Shown: positions 1 through 9,100 of the stretch, piece by piece
How positions within the stretch are numbered: position 1 is the stretch's first letter
Layout: every line of letters begins with the position of its first letter
Assembly (NCBI GenBank): GCA_026936335.1
Contig: JAPMXV010000034.1
Coordinates: forward strand, 186,001-250,000
Length of the DNA stretch: 64,000 nucleotides
Source of the DNA: Mantamonas sphyraenae
Taxonomy: Eukaryota; CRuMs; Mantamonadidae
Reading direction: 5' to 3'
Notes under the pieces: model-generated
Databases searched by the model: none
The model's input: only the letters and a program-made list of their open reading frames with translations
Told to the model about the DNA's origin: nothing
Made by a program: the position numbers and the translations under genes

Positions 1-837
1 GAGTTGGAGGAGCGGATGCTGGAGCAGGCACTGAAGCGAAGTCGAGTGGAAACGAGTGCGGCTGAGTGTTTGGTGGCCAGCAGCAGCTTGGAGGAAGAGG
101 AGGAGGGGGAGGAGAAGGAAGCCAAGGGGACGCCGAAGAAATCAAGCACAAAGCGGAAGCAGCCACGGGCCAAGAGGGGGGCAAAGACAAAGGGTGTCCT
201 GCGCACGCCGGTGAACAACAGAAACAATCATCGGCGTGTGATCAGCCAATACTTTGCGACGCCGCCGAGCTCGACCGCGAGTGAAACACCGGACAGTGGC
301 AGCGGTACAAGCGGAGGGACGTCAACGACGACGAGCACGAGCACGATGACGATGACGGTGACGAGTGCACGCGCGACGCTGGCACAAAAGTTTGAGGCCA
401 TGCTGGGGCCGCGTGCGTATGCAGGCAAGAAGGACGAGGGACTAGAGCGGTCAGCAAGCGAGACGAGCAGCGCAGGGAGCTCCAGCGCGTTTGCAGCGCC
501 GGGAAAGCAGGTGTCGGGTGGGCACGGGAGCGGGGATGGGCAGACGCCGAATGTGCGGCCGTCCTCGAATCCGGATCTGAAACCGGCGCTGCTGGACCTA
601 AGCAAGATGGAGTACAGGCGGTCGTCGTCGGTGACATCGATTTTTAGCTCGGGTGGGCGCTCGTCGTCGATGTCGAACCGGTCGATGGATGCGTTGGACG
701 AGTCGCGGCCGAGCGAGGAGGAGGACGCGCAAGGATCGCAGTCTCACTCGCAACGCAGTGTGAGTGAAGTGCACGCATTGATGGCGAGCAGCACTGCACG
801 TCGTAGCAAGCAGTTTTATGGGGAAGAGGAGGTGTAG
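1..837 (+). CDS. 3' part of an unrecognised low-complexity nuclear-type protein (5' truncated by window edge)
   Basis: The reading frame is open from the first base of the window and ends with TAG at 835-837, so the true start lies upstream; the first in-window ATG is at 16. The visible 278 codons are rich in Ser, Glu and Lys. A basic cluster (KKSSTKRKQPRAKRGAK, about residues 45-62) looks like a nuclear localisation signal. Ser/Thr runs follow, and the C-terminus is acidic (GEEEV). No domain is recognised. It converges on the next gene, whose stop lies about 110 bases away on the other strand. Seen: composition and frame. Inferred: nuclear location. Function unknown. Confidence 0.6.
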   Translation, partial: ELEERMLEQALKRSRVETSAAECLVASSSLEEEEEGEEKEAKGTPKKSSTKRKQPRAKRGAKTKGVLRTPVNNRNNHRRVISQYFATPPSSTASETPDSGSGTSGGTSTTTSTSTMTMTVTSARATLAQKFEAMLGPRAYAGKKDEGLERSASETSSAGSSSAFAAPGKQVSGGHGSGDGQTPNVRPSSNPDLKPALLDLSKMEYRRSSSVTSIFSSGGRSSSMSNRSMDALDESRPSEEEDAQGSQSHSQRSVSEVHALMASSTARRSKQFYGEEEV

Positions 838-895
838 TGCGGCGAGGAGCACTGCACGTCGGGCAAGTGGTTTAATGGGGAAGAGGAGGTGTAGT
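783..895 (+). repeat. Tandem duplication of a stop-codon region
   Basis: The last roughly 55 bases of the upstream gene (783-837), including the codons for GEEEV and the stop, are repeated with a few changes at 842-895, directly after the real stop. The second copy also ends in GGAGGTGTAG. It lies in the short gap between two convergent genes and is probably part of the 3' UTR. Confidence 0.75.
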
Positions 896-947
896 GTGGC
901 GAGCAGCAGCAATGCAGCAGTGCGTGGATTCAACAATGTTTCATTTG

Positions 948-2330
948 TCATTGAGTCTCGTCGGCGTCGTCGCTCGGCTGTGTCTTTGCCTTCTTCTTGG
1001 TGGGGCGCACAAGGAGAAGGACCATGCCGCTGGAAAGCTGGGCAACGTCGTCGAGAGAGACCTCGTCTTCGTCGAGGACGTCGATAAACTGCTTCTTGCC
1101 GCGGAGGTTGAACTTGGCCGAGGCGAGGGAGAGGAGATCCCGGACAGAGTCTGGGCGTTCGTTCACACGCAGCAAGCGCTCCTTGGCCCCCTGGCCGTGG
1201 ATGCGCAGCTTAAAGTGCATCTGACCGCGACGATAGGATTCCTGTTCGCGAATAGGGTTGCGCTTGGCGGAGAACAGGGCCTTGCCGTTGACGTAGCGTG
1301 GCGTGGAAGCGGTTTCGGAGGTGGTGGACGTCTCTGGCACGTCGACGTCGACGACTTGTGCGTATTGGTCGTCGTTGCTGTACATGGATTGTGCGGTGGT
1401 CGGGGTGTGCTCGTCGTCGTGTTGCTCCTCTTCCTCCTCCTCCTCCTCCTCATCGTCATCGTCATCATCCTCGTACTCCTCCTCACGGGCAAAGTAGTCT
1501 GGGTTCTGATGGATGTAGCCTGTGCCGTAGCGCTCCTCGTATTCGCGGAGAGACTTGTTGCTGCTGAGGTTCTTGGCCTTGATCTTCCAATGGGCATCCT
1601 GGTTGAGCCTGAGGGCAACATTCTTGGGCAGAAACTGTTGTTCCTCACGCACGACGCGGTCCATCTCGCTCTCGTGGATGACCATTTGCAGAGTGCGGTC
1701 CGAGTACATCTCTTCGGCGAGATGGGTTGTGCCGTCGCTAAACATCAGCTGATGCTCCTGGTAGTTGAGGCTGGGGTTAGCCCAAATGCCTTCGTCGACA
1801 AGTTGGACGTCGGCGGCGGTGTCTGCGTCGTCGTTGTCGTACGGCTCGTGGGGCTGGGGCTGGGAGCCACTCTCGGCGGCCTCCATGGCAGCAATGGCGG
1901 CAAGGATTTCCTCTGGCACGTCTTCGCCAAAGTCTTGTTCAAAGATGTCTGCCGGTTGGTGGACATGTTGGCCGCTGGGCCCATTTCCTCTGCGCTGGGC
2001 TTTCCCGGAAACGGCAGATTCGCCGAGAGCCGGAAAATCCTCGCTGTCGTGCAGCGGCAGAAGAGAGTCTGTTTGGGCCACGTCGTCGATGTCAGAGCCA
2101 GACGAGGGCTCATAATCGTCGAGGAGTGCACCGTCGTCGCTGTCGGATGCCTCGTAGCCACGCAGGCCATCGTGGGGATCGTCTGCACGCTCGAGCAGGG
2201 AGTCACCGACACGTGCGGGTGACTCTTGCAGCATACGCTGCATCGCTTGCCTCTCCTCCTCTTGCTGCAGCTCGAGAGCCAGGCGAAAGTCATCGTCCAT
2301 GGAATGGGACGGGGCGACGGTGGTCGTCAT
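948..2330 (-). CDS. Acidic protein with UIM-like N-terminus and possible ubiquitin-like C-terminal fold
   Basis: Single-exon 460-residue frame with ATG at 2330. Residues about 11-27 (MDDDFRLALELQQEEERQ) resemble a ubiquitin-interacting motif (acidic start, LALxLQ core). The middle is acidic, with a D/E run near residues 285-305, and contains conserved-looking blocks such as GYIHQNPDYFAREEE. Residues about 375-445 (HFKLRIHGQG to GMVLLLVRP) alternate strand, helix and strand like a small ubiquitin-like or KHA-like fold; this is a guess from pattern only. It lies 78 bases downstream of MIA40 on the same strand. Function not recognised; an adaptor that binds ubiquitin is possible. Confidence 0.65.
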   Translation of the reverse strand: MTTTVAPSHSMDDDFRLALELQQEEERQAMQRMLQESPARVGDSLLERADDPHDGLRGYEASDSDDGALLDDYEPSSGSDIDDVAQTDSLLPLHDSEDFPALGESAVSGKAQRRGNGPSGQHVHQPADIFEQDFGEDVPEEILAAIAAMEAAESGSQPQPHEPYDNDDADTAADVQLVDEGIWANPSLNYQEHQLMFSDGTTHLAEEMYSDRTLQMVIHESEMDRVVREEQQFLPKNVALRLNQDAHWKIKAKNLSSNKSLREYEERYGTGYIHQNPDYFAREEEYEDDDDDDEEEEEEEEEQHDDEHTPTTAQSMYSNDDQYAQVVDVDVPETSTTSETASTPRYVNGKALFSAKRNPIREQESYRRGQMHFKLRIHGQGAKERLLRVNERPDSVRDLLSLASAKFNLRGKKQFIDVLDEDEVSLDDVAQLSSGMVLLLVRPTKKKAKTQPSDDADETQ

Positions 2331-2408
2331 GGTGTTTGAGTTGGTGGGGCAGGTGGGGGGGGGGGAGGGGATGTTTGTATTGCTGGTGATGATGATGATT
2401 GGTTCACA

Positions 2409-2699
2409 CTACAAAGAGGATGAGGGGGAAGAGGTGGTGGTGGTGGTGGTGGTGGTGGAGCGGGAGTCGGTGTCGTCGGAGAAGAACTCGGCGTGGGCGA
2501 GCATGCAATTGGAGACGGCGACAAAGTGAGATCTGCAGGCTGTGGGATCGAGGGAGGCATGTTGGTCGGAAGGTGTGTTTGCCTTGAGATCCTTCCAGCA
2601 CTGAAAGGCGCCGCGGAACTGGTTTGCGCAGGGTGAATTGCGCAAGGAGTCGAGGCAGGGACAGTCCCAGTCGATGTCGTCGTCGTCGAGGTGTTCCAT
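2409..2699 (-). CDS. MIA40: MIA40/CHCHD4-type mitochondrial intermembrane-space oxidoreductase
   Basis: A 96-residue protein with ATG at 2699. It shows the diagnostic CPC redox motif (WDCPCLDSL, Cys13 and Cys15) followed by twin CX9C pairs, CANQFRGAFQC and CRSHFVAVSNC. This is the MIA40/CHCHD4 family, which oxidises and traps small twin-Cys proteins in the mitochondrial intermembrane space, working with the sulfhydryl oxidase Erv1/ALR. It is short and lacks an N-terminal membrane anchor, like the animal and plant form rather than the long yeast form. The C-terminus is a Ser/Thr run encoded by a (GGT)n-like microsatellite. Family assignment is firm; the exact C-terminal length may vary with the repeat. 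Confidence 0.9.
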   Translation of the reverse strand: MEHLDDDDIDWDCPCLDSLRNSPCANQFRGAFQCWKDLKANTPSDQHASLDPTACRSHFVAVSNCMLAHAEFFSDDTDSRSTTTTTTTTSSPSSSL

Positions 2700-3042
2700 G
2701 GGTGGAGAAGGGAAGCAGGTGGAGGCGGAGGAACGGGTGAGGGGGTGACGAGGGAGGGGAGGGGGAGAGTTTGGAGTGTGGGTTTTGCTCTGGCCGAGCC
2801 AAGGCACAGGTCAATGTGAGTGTGTAGAGAGAGCGCGATGGCAACATGTGGGAAGGGGGGGGGGGGGAAGAGGAGATGAGAGGGAATGATGCGAGGAGAG
2901 GTGGAGTGAGAGAGTGAGATGGGTGGACGCTGACGCGGTGGGTTGCGACCGAAATAGGAAGAACTTTTGGAAACGGAGCCCGAACGCTCCGCCAGCGGCT
3001 TCGGGATCGTCGCCGCGACGGAACAACTGGGCGACGTCTGCG
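2700..3042. promoter_or_regulatory. Divergent intergenic region between MIA40 and the ankyrin-filamin gene
   Basis: No supported gene. It holds G-rich runs (including a long G tract near 2857-2868), GA-rich stretches and the two divergent transcription starts that must lie here. A frame running in from 2914 has no ATG before 3043, so it is treated as 5' UTR of the plus-strand gene. No clear TATA box is seen. Confidence 0.4.
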
Positions 3043-5829
3043 ATGCCCGGGCGAGTGTCGGAGGAGGTTGCGAGCGCGTCTGGGTCGAATGGACACACGG
3101 GAAGCAGCCGTGGAGGAGGAGGAGGAGGCGGAGGAGGGGCGAACAGCACAGCGACGACGCTGGCGTCGCCTCAGAGCAGCTATGCAGGCGTGTTGGACAT
3201 CACGCCGTTCTTTGATGTGATCAAAGTGGACGACGTGACGCAGTTGTACCATCTGCTGTCGTCTGTGCCACGTACGTGTGTGTGTGTGTGGAGAGAGAGA
3301 GAGCGCGAGAGTGGTTGCTGACGCGGTCGTGACCTTGCAGCCTCATCCCTCTCGCAGACGCTGAGCCAGAAGAACAACGGCTGGTCGATGCTGGCATGGG
3401 CGGCACACAACGGAGCCACAGACTGTGTGGACTACTTGATCAAGCTGGGAGTCAACCCGAACCACACAATCGGTTCGACGCGGTTGTCACCGGTTCACAT
3501 TGCGTGCTTCAACGGACACGCCGAGGCGCTGCGGGCGCTGCTGGAAAACAACCCCGATCCACAGCCGGATCAGCGAGACGCAGACGACGCCACACCTTTG
3601 ATCTATGCGGTGCGCAACAAGTTTGTGCCGTGCATCACCATCCTTCTGGAGGCAGGGGCCGACCCGTTCTTGCTGGACGGCGAGGGATTCTCGCCGATAC
3701 ACTACGCCGCATACGAAAACTACACGGACGCAGTGCATGCGTTGTTGACGGCGTATCCGGACCTTGTGCATGCGCAGGACTCGTCTGGGCAGACGCCGTT
3801 GTTTGCGGCGGCGATCAACGGGGCGGCGGAGGCGATTGAGCTGCTGGTGCAATGTGGGGCCGATCCTGCGTACGCGGCACCGTCGGACGGCAAGACGCCG
3901 TTGCACCAGGCGGCGTACTGCTGGCAATTGGAAGCATTGGAGGCGCTGGGAGGGTTCCGGTCGGATTTGCGAGACGAGCAGGGGCGGGATCTGCTGCACC
4001 ACGCAGTGATGAGCAAACAGTGGCAGCGGCCCAAGGCGACGGAACACGACATCCAAACGAATCGGAGGGGCCACGCAATGATTTCTGTGCTGTTGCAGGC
4101 CGGGGCGATCGTGGAGACGCTGGACGACTCGCTGTGGTCGCCGCTGCACTGGTGTATCTCACACAAGCGCAACGACCTGGCGTCGATTCTGATCCAGGCG
4201 AGCGGGGACCTGGACTTTCGCGGGGCAGACTCTGCGACGGCGCTGCATCTTGCGGCGGCGTCGGGCAACTCGGACTGCGTGTACTGGCTGGCCGAGGCCG
4301 GGGCGGCGGTGCATGCAGTGGACGCGAACGGGTACACGCCGCTGCACTATGCTGCGTACATCAACATGGAGGAGCATGCGACGCTGGAGGAGGACATGAT
4401 CTACTCGTGCACAATCATGCTGCACGAGGGAGCCAACATCAACGTGAAGAACCAAATGAGCGGAGAGACGCCGCTGCACATGGCCGCACGAGGAGGATCG
4501 TTGGAATGCCTGCGGTTGCTTCTGAAGAAGGGGGCGTCGATCACAGCGCAGGACCACCACGGACGGACGCCGCTGGAGTATGCGCAGGCCATGGGCCACG
4601 GGGAGGCGGAACGGCTGTTGCACACTCACATGCAACAGTACAGGCTGCTGACACCGGAGAGCGGACGCGGCACGGGCGAGTCGAACAAGAGCAGTGCGTC
4701 TGCGGCGTCGATTCTGAGCGACGTGGCGTCGGAGGCGACGCTGACACCGGAGAGCGGATACTACTCGGACGACTCGATTGGAGAGCGAGAATTGGAAGAG
4801 GCGGCTGTGTGTACGGCAGACGGGCTGGGTTTGTACCATGCGACGGCGGGAAGCAAGGCGTTTTTCGTGATTACGCACCCGCAGCCGAGCCTGGAGGACG
4901 AGCCGGACTTTCGAGGGTACATGCGGCTGTACAAAGGGGATGGCAAGACGACGGGGAGTGGTGGCGGAGGAGGCGGGGGCATGAGCAGCAGTGGAGGGTC
5001 GAGCAGCAGCGGGAGCGGGAGTGGGAGTGGAGCGGCGATGCTGGGGGCACCGTCGACGACGCAGAGGATGCGGAGTGCCATGGTGCCATTGCAGGTGGAA
5101 CAGGTGGAGATGGGAGAGTATGCAGTGTCGTACGTGCCGGAGCTGGCCGGATCGGGGGAGTTTCACGTGCTGATTGGAAACACACACATTGTGGGGTCTC
5201 CGTTTCAGATCAAAGTGCTGCCGGGCAAGCGGAACGCACGGTTCTGCAGGGCGAGCGGGGACGGAGTGAAGCAAGCGACAGTGGGGGAGGTTGTGCGGTT
5301 TACGGTGAAGCTGTACGACCGGTTCAACAACAGGCTGGCGAGCAACGGCCTGGAAGCCGGCGAGTCGGACGGCCTGTCGTGTCGGTTCACACTGGTGGGG
5401 TCTGGAGACGGAGGGGTGGACGGCGATGCGCATCTGAACAAGCATGACCAGGCACGTGTGGCGGACCTGAAGCCGACTGTGGTGGACAAGAGCAACGGAT
5501 CGTACAGCGTGTACTACATGCCTCCTGTGCGAGGAGAGTATCTGTTGGATGTGTCGATTGATGGGATCCGCATCCGTGGGGCGCCGTTTTCTGTGCAGGT
5601 GTGGGATGTGCACGGCCCGACGGAGCAGGCGACGGCGAGCGTGAGCCGGAGCAGCTCGTTGGGAGGGGGTGGAAGCAGTGTGGAGCAGCAGACTGGGGAC
5701 GTGATTGAGGTGATGGAGAGCGTGCAGGGAGGGCAGGGAGGGCAGGCGGGGCAAGGTGTGCAGGGCAAGGCGTTGCCGCCGATGCCGAGGGCGTTGAGTG
5801 GAAGCGATGAGGTGAAGAATGCATGGTAA
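3043..5829 (+). CDS. Ankyrin-repeat protein with C-terminal filamin-type immunoglobulin repeats
   Basis: Two exons, 3043-3271 and 3341-5829, split by a 69-nt phase-1 intron (GTACGT...CTTGCAG); joined they give 905 residues. The start is the first ATG in the frame. After a Gly-rich segment, about ten to twelve ankyrin repeats run from about residue 90 to 505 (SPVHIACFNGHAEALRALL, TPLHYAAYINMEEHATLEE, TPLHMAARGGSLECLRLLL). A Ser/Gly-rich linker follows. Then come one partial and one complete filamin/ABP280 repeat at about residues 655-835 (GEYAVSYVPELAGSGEFHV, GSPFQIKVLPG, GAPFSVQVWD). Ankyrin plus filamin repeats suggest a cytoskeletal or membrane scaffold; the partner is unknown. It ends 27 bases from the convergent next gene. 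Confidence 0.9.
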
Positions 5830-5856
5830 GGGTAGTGTATCCATTGAGTACAGTAT

Positions 5857-6888
5857 TTACAGTTTGGTGAGGAGGAGGCGATCGATGTGGGTTGGGTCGA
5901 GAGAGTCGAGGTTGTGGAACGAGGGGACCATGGAGGCGACGTCGAGGGCGCTGAGATGGATGTTGGGTTGCAGGTTGTCGACGAGGACAGAGACGGAGTC
6001 GATCCAGGCGCTGTCAAAGTCGCCTGTGCAGACGTGTAGGAGCTCGAGGGCTTGGGCAGCAACAGGGCTGGATGGGCAGGCCTTGGCCAGGAGGGAGGCG
6101 AGGGGAGAGCGGTCGACGCCACGGCGGATCCTGTCGTGAAAGTCGTCGACGGCTTGTGAGTCGAGGAGGGTGGTGTGCCAGAGCCAGGCGCGGAGGATGG
6201 GCTGCAGGGGCACGTCCATGTCGTGTGCGAGCTCGGGGGCGTATTCCAGGAGAGCAATGGAGGCGTACTGTTGGACGTCTGCGATGTCCATGCCTGTGCG
6301 TTGGGCTTCGGCGTCCATGGCGGCGAGGAGGGCGTCGTGGACGGATTGCTGGTACTCGGTCTGGCCCTCGAGCCTGCCCAGAGCGAGCTGGGCGTCAACT
6401 TTGGCGTCGAGGGATTGTGATGCTTCGTAAGAGGCGTGTGTGAGCTGTGGCTTGGGCTTGTCCTGGGCGTAGGTGTCGAGAAAGGTGGAGCCGAGGGAGG
6501 CAAGCTCCGCGTCGGATTGAACCTGGGTCAGGACCAGGGCGGCGAGACTGTCCTGGAGACGGAGCCAGGCGTCGTTGGGAGCCAGCAGTGTGTTGTCCAG
6601 GCAGGCGTGGGCAAACGCACAGTGGGCAAGACATGCGTCGCGGCGTGCGTCTGCGTTTGCCCGTTGGGCATCGAGCCAGGCAGAGCTCAGGGGCCCCTGC
6701 GTCGAGTCGTCGAGGGTGGGGAGCAAGGAGGAGGCGGCGGCGGGAGGGGATTTGGCACTGGAGTCGACAAGGACGTGGTGCTGCTGCTGCTGCTGCTGGT
6801 GCTGGAGTGTGCTGTGGCCATCACCGCCGCCGTCGTCGTCGTCGTCGTCGTCGGGCCAAGACACGCGAAGGTGGAGGTCGGAGAACAT
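5857..6888 (-). CDS. Unrecognised helical cytosolic protein
   Basis: A 343-residue single-exon frame with ATG at 6888. An acidic Asp run (residues about 13-20) and a Gln/His stretch (30-38) precede a helical, Ala/Leu/Asp-rich body with no motif I can name (for example DIADVQQYASIALLEYAPEL). The ATG follows directly after the TGA stop of the upstream co-directional gene (TGAATG), so no promoter separates them. Codon use and length suggest a real gene. Function unknown. Confidence 0.6.
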   Translation of the reverse strand: MFSDLHLRVSWPDDDDDDDGGGDGHSTLQHQQQQQQHHVLVDSSAKSPPAAASSLLPTLDDSTQGPLSSAWLDAQRANADARRDACLAHCAFAHACLDNTLLAPNDAWLRLQDSLAALVLTQVQSDAELASLGSTFLDTYAQDKPKPQLTHASYEASQSLDAKVDAQLALGRLEGQTEYQQSVHDALLAAMDAEAQRTGMDIADVQQYASIALLEYAPELAHDMDVPLQPILRAWLWHTTLLDSQAVDDFHDRIRRGVDRSPLASLLAKACPSSPVAAQALELLHVCTGDFDSAWIDSVSVLVDNLQPNIHLSALDVASMVPSFHNLDSLDPTHIDRLLLTKL

Positions 6889-7626
6889 TCAGGTTTTCTT
6901 GGTCATGTGGGCGAGGCCGGCGAGGGAGAGGGAAACGAGGGTGAAGATGGCGACGACAGAGGCGCGGGAGTGAGAGGAGCGTGTGGAACGGGATGAGGTG
7001 GTGGAGGGGCGGACGTTGTCGGAGGAGCGAGATTCAGGCTGCTGGGCAACGAGTTTGTCGGTGGTGGAGGAGTTGTGTGTGGTGTCTGTGTGTCGGTGGT
7101 TGTGATTGTGTGATTGTACAGAGAGCACGCGTGCGTTGTTGGCAGACGAGTCTGCGGTGTAGGAGCCTTTGGAGGCGGTGGTGCCTGCGGGAGAGGGAAA
7201 CTCGTCAAAGATGATCTCTTTGCGGACCGACTCGACGACAGGGCGTCGCTCGGGTGTGTTGTGGACGGTGCGCGGGAGGTTGCGGTTGAAGTGTGGACGA
7301 GAGGAGGATGTGGTGTGGGAGGTGGAGTGGGAGGTGGTGCGGGACCGTGTGGAGGATGCGTCTAGATCGGCGCCGCGAAAGCCCGGGGAAGTGGGGCTGT
7401 GTGGAGACTTGAGGTGGCGTGGATGTGGCTGTGAACGGGTGTTGCTTCGCATGTGCACAGACACGCGTGTGGAGGATGAGTTGGGCTGTGCAGTTTTGCG
7501 GCGCGGGGTTGCGCCGAGGAAGTAGGACGGGGAGGACGGGGATGGGACGTAGGGTGGGTTTCCAGAGGAGGAGGTGGTGGTGGTGGTGGTAGATAAGGAG
7601 GAGGTGTGTGTGCGACGGGGGTGCAT
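6889..7626 (-). CDS. Ser/Thr-rich protein with C-terminal membrane anchor
   Basis: A 245-residue frame starting at ATG 7626 (MHPRRTHTSS). The body is rich in Ser, Thr, His and Arg and looks disordered. The C-terminus has one hydrophobic segment (ASVVAIFTLVSLSLAGLAHM) followed by TKKT, which looks like a tail anchor with a lumen- or matrix-facing basic tip. There is no N-terminal signal peptide. It starts only 20 bases after the stop of the FHA-forkhead frame and ends at the start codon of the next gene, so it could instead be a further exon of the upstream gene. Function unknown. Confidence 0.45.
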   Translation of the reverse strand: MHPRRTHTSSLSTTTTTTSSSGNPPYVPSPSSPSYFLGATPRRKTAQPNSSSTRVSVHMRSNTRSQPHPRHLKSPHSPTSPGFRGADLDASSTRSRTTSHSTSHTTSSSRPHFNRNLPRTVHNTPERRPVVESVRKEIIFDEFPSPAGTTASKGSYTADSSANNARVLSVQSHNHNHRHTDTTHNSSTTDKLVAQQPESRSSDNVRPSTTSSRSTRSSHSRASVVAIFTLVSLSLAGLAHMTKKT

Positions 7627-7646
7627 TGTGAATGTGTTGGGGCAGA

Positions 7647-9100
7647 CTACGGGCGCAGGTCGGAAGCTCGTACCCAGATGCTTGCGCTGCGGCCGCCGCG
7701 GGAGGAAGGGTGGACGACACTGCGGACGACGACAGTGCTGCCTTGGAGGCGTACGAGGCCACAGGCAGAGCTGCAGAGGGCGGTGCGGACGTTGTTTCGC
7801 CAGTTGGAATGGAGAGTGCGTTCGGGGACAACCTGTTTGACAAAGGTGAGGACGTCGCGGATGGTGGCACCGATGGCCACGGTGCGTTGAGGGGATGAGG
7901 CGCTTTTCCATGGGCGTTTGACGTTTTCGAATGCCCAGGAGGTGAGGTTTCGCCAGGTCATGGTGTGTGGGTCCATCGAGTTGCGGGGGTAGTAGACAGT
8001 GGATGGCGGGGATGGGGTGGAGGTGGTGGATGGGGAGGAGGAGGACGAGGAGGACGAGGAGGAGGAAGAGGAGCTGCTGCTGCTGCTGCTGCCAGGGCCA
8101 CTTTGGGAGTCGAGTGAGGCGCGGACGAATGCGTCGGCGTCTGGGAAGCGGGGCCGCTTGATGGAGACGGCAAGAGGCTTCGTTTCGGGGTCGTCGTTTT
8201 CGGGGTCGTCGTCGTCGGAAGCGGGTGGTCGTTTGCGTTTGCGAGTGGCATTTGCTTGCTGAGTACCCAGCATGCGTGTGACGGCGAGGGCGTAGGTACG
8301 CTGGAAGGAGCGCTCGGCAGCGGCGACAGGGGCCGCTGTGCTGTCAGAGTTGGAAGCACAGCCGGTGTACATGAAAAAGACCTGAAAGACAACGGCATGG
8401 GCGCCAATGTGGATGACACTGGGAGACGGAAGAGGCGCACGTCGTCCTGGTTCGGACAGGGACAGGGTCAGGTCGTTGTCGACATCTTGGAGGAGGAGGC
8501 CGTGACTGGAGTGGTTGACAACAAGGAAACATCGCCAATGGGGGTCGTAGTAGACCGTGGCGTGGATGCGGGAGGTGCGGATGTCGCCTGGGGGGGGTGT
8601 CAGGATTTTTACAACAACGTGCGGATTTCCTGATTTCGGAACTTGCCTACGCCGACCAGGACGTCGGCAGCCACGGGCCGCTGGCCACGGCCTAGAGTGG
8701 CGTGAGTGCGTTCCGCGAGGACATGGTGGTTGTCGTTGGAGTGGGAGAGCATGGCGTAGATGGGGTCCATGTGGGCTTCTGGGGTGTGAGGAGGAGGAAG
8801 TGGAGGAGGAGTTGTGTCAGGATTCGGAGGAGGGTGGGTGAAGGGGGGTTGGGGGGGGGGAAAGGGGAGTGTTCAAGAGGGTGGGTGTGGGAAGGGGGGT
8901 GTACCAGAGCGTGCGCGCAGGATGTCCTTGAGGACGTGTTGGGGGATTTGTGTGGCGGCTGCCTGGGCCGTGTGAATGAGTTGGTGGATGGAGGTGGATG
9001 AGGAGGATGAGCGGGACATGAGTTTTGTGTTGGTTGGGATGGTGGGAGGAGGAGGGAGTGGGGGAGGGAAGCGCAACTCAAGTTGTGTCCAGGGGTTCAT
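7647..9100 (-). CDS. FHA-domain and forkhead-like transcription factor (FOXK/Fkh-type architecture)
   Basis: Exons about 9100-8905, 8778-8651 and 8587-7647. The first junction is a clean phase-1 GT-AG intron. At the second, the only GT donor (GTAGGC) leaves the frame out by one; a GC donor two bases upstream would restore it. The N-terminal part carries an FHA domain (ATLGRGQRP, SRIHATVYYD, FLVVNHSSHG, VIHIGAHAVVFQVFF). After a basic patch (RKRKRP) and a long Ser run comes a divergent winged helix: MTWRNLTSWAFENV, then SNWRNNVRTAL in the place of forkhead recognition helix 3, and ASIWVRASDL in the place of the usual GSFWTLDP wing. FHA plus forkhead is the FOXK/Fkh1-Fkh2 layout. Likely a nuclear DNA-binding regulator. 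The alternative start is ATG 9019. Confidence 0.7.

Noticed and set aside
894-2222. 442-codon plus-strand frame
   Set aside because: Antisense to the UIM-like gene; its hydrophobic runs come from reading acidic codon repeats in reverse.
4159-5844. 561-codon minus-strand frame opposite the ankyrin-filamin gene
   Set aside because: Arg/His/Leu-rich shadow of the plus-strand coding sequence.
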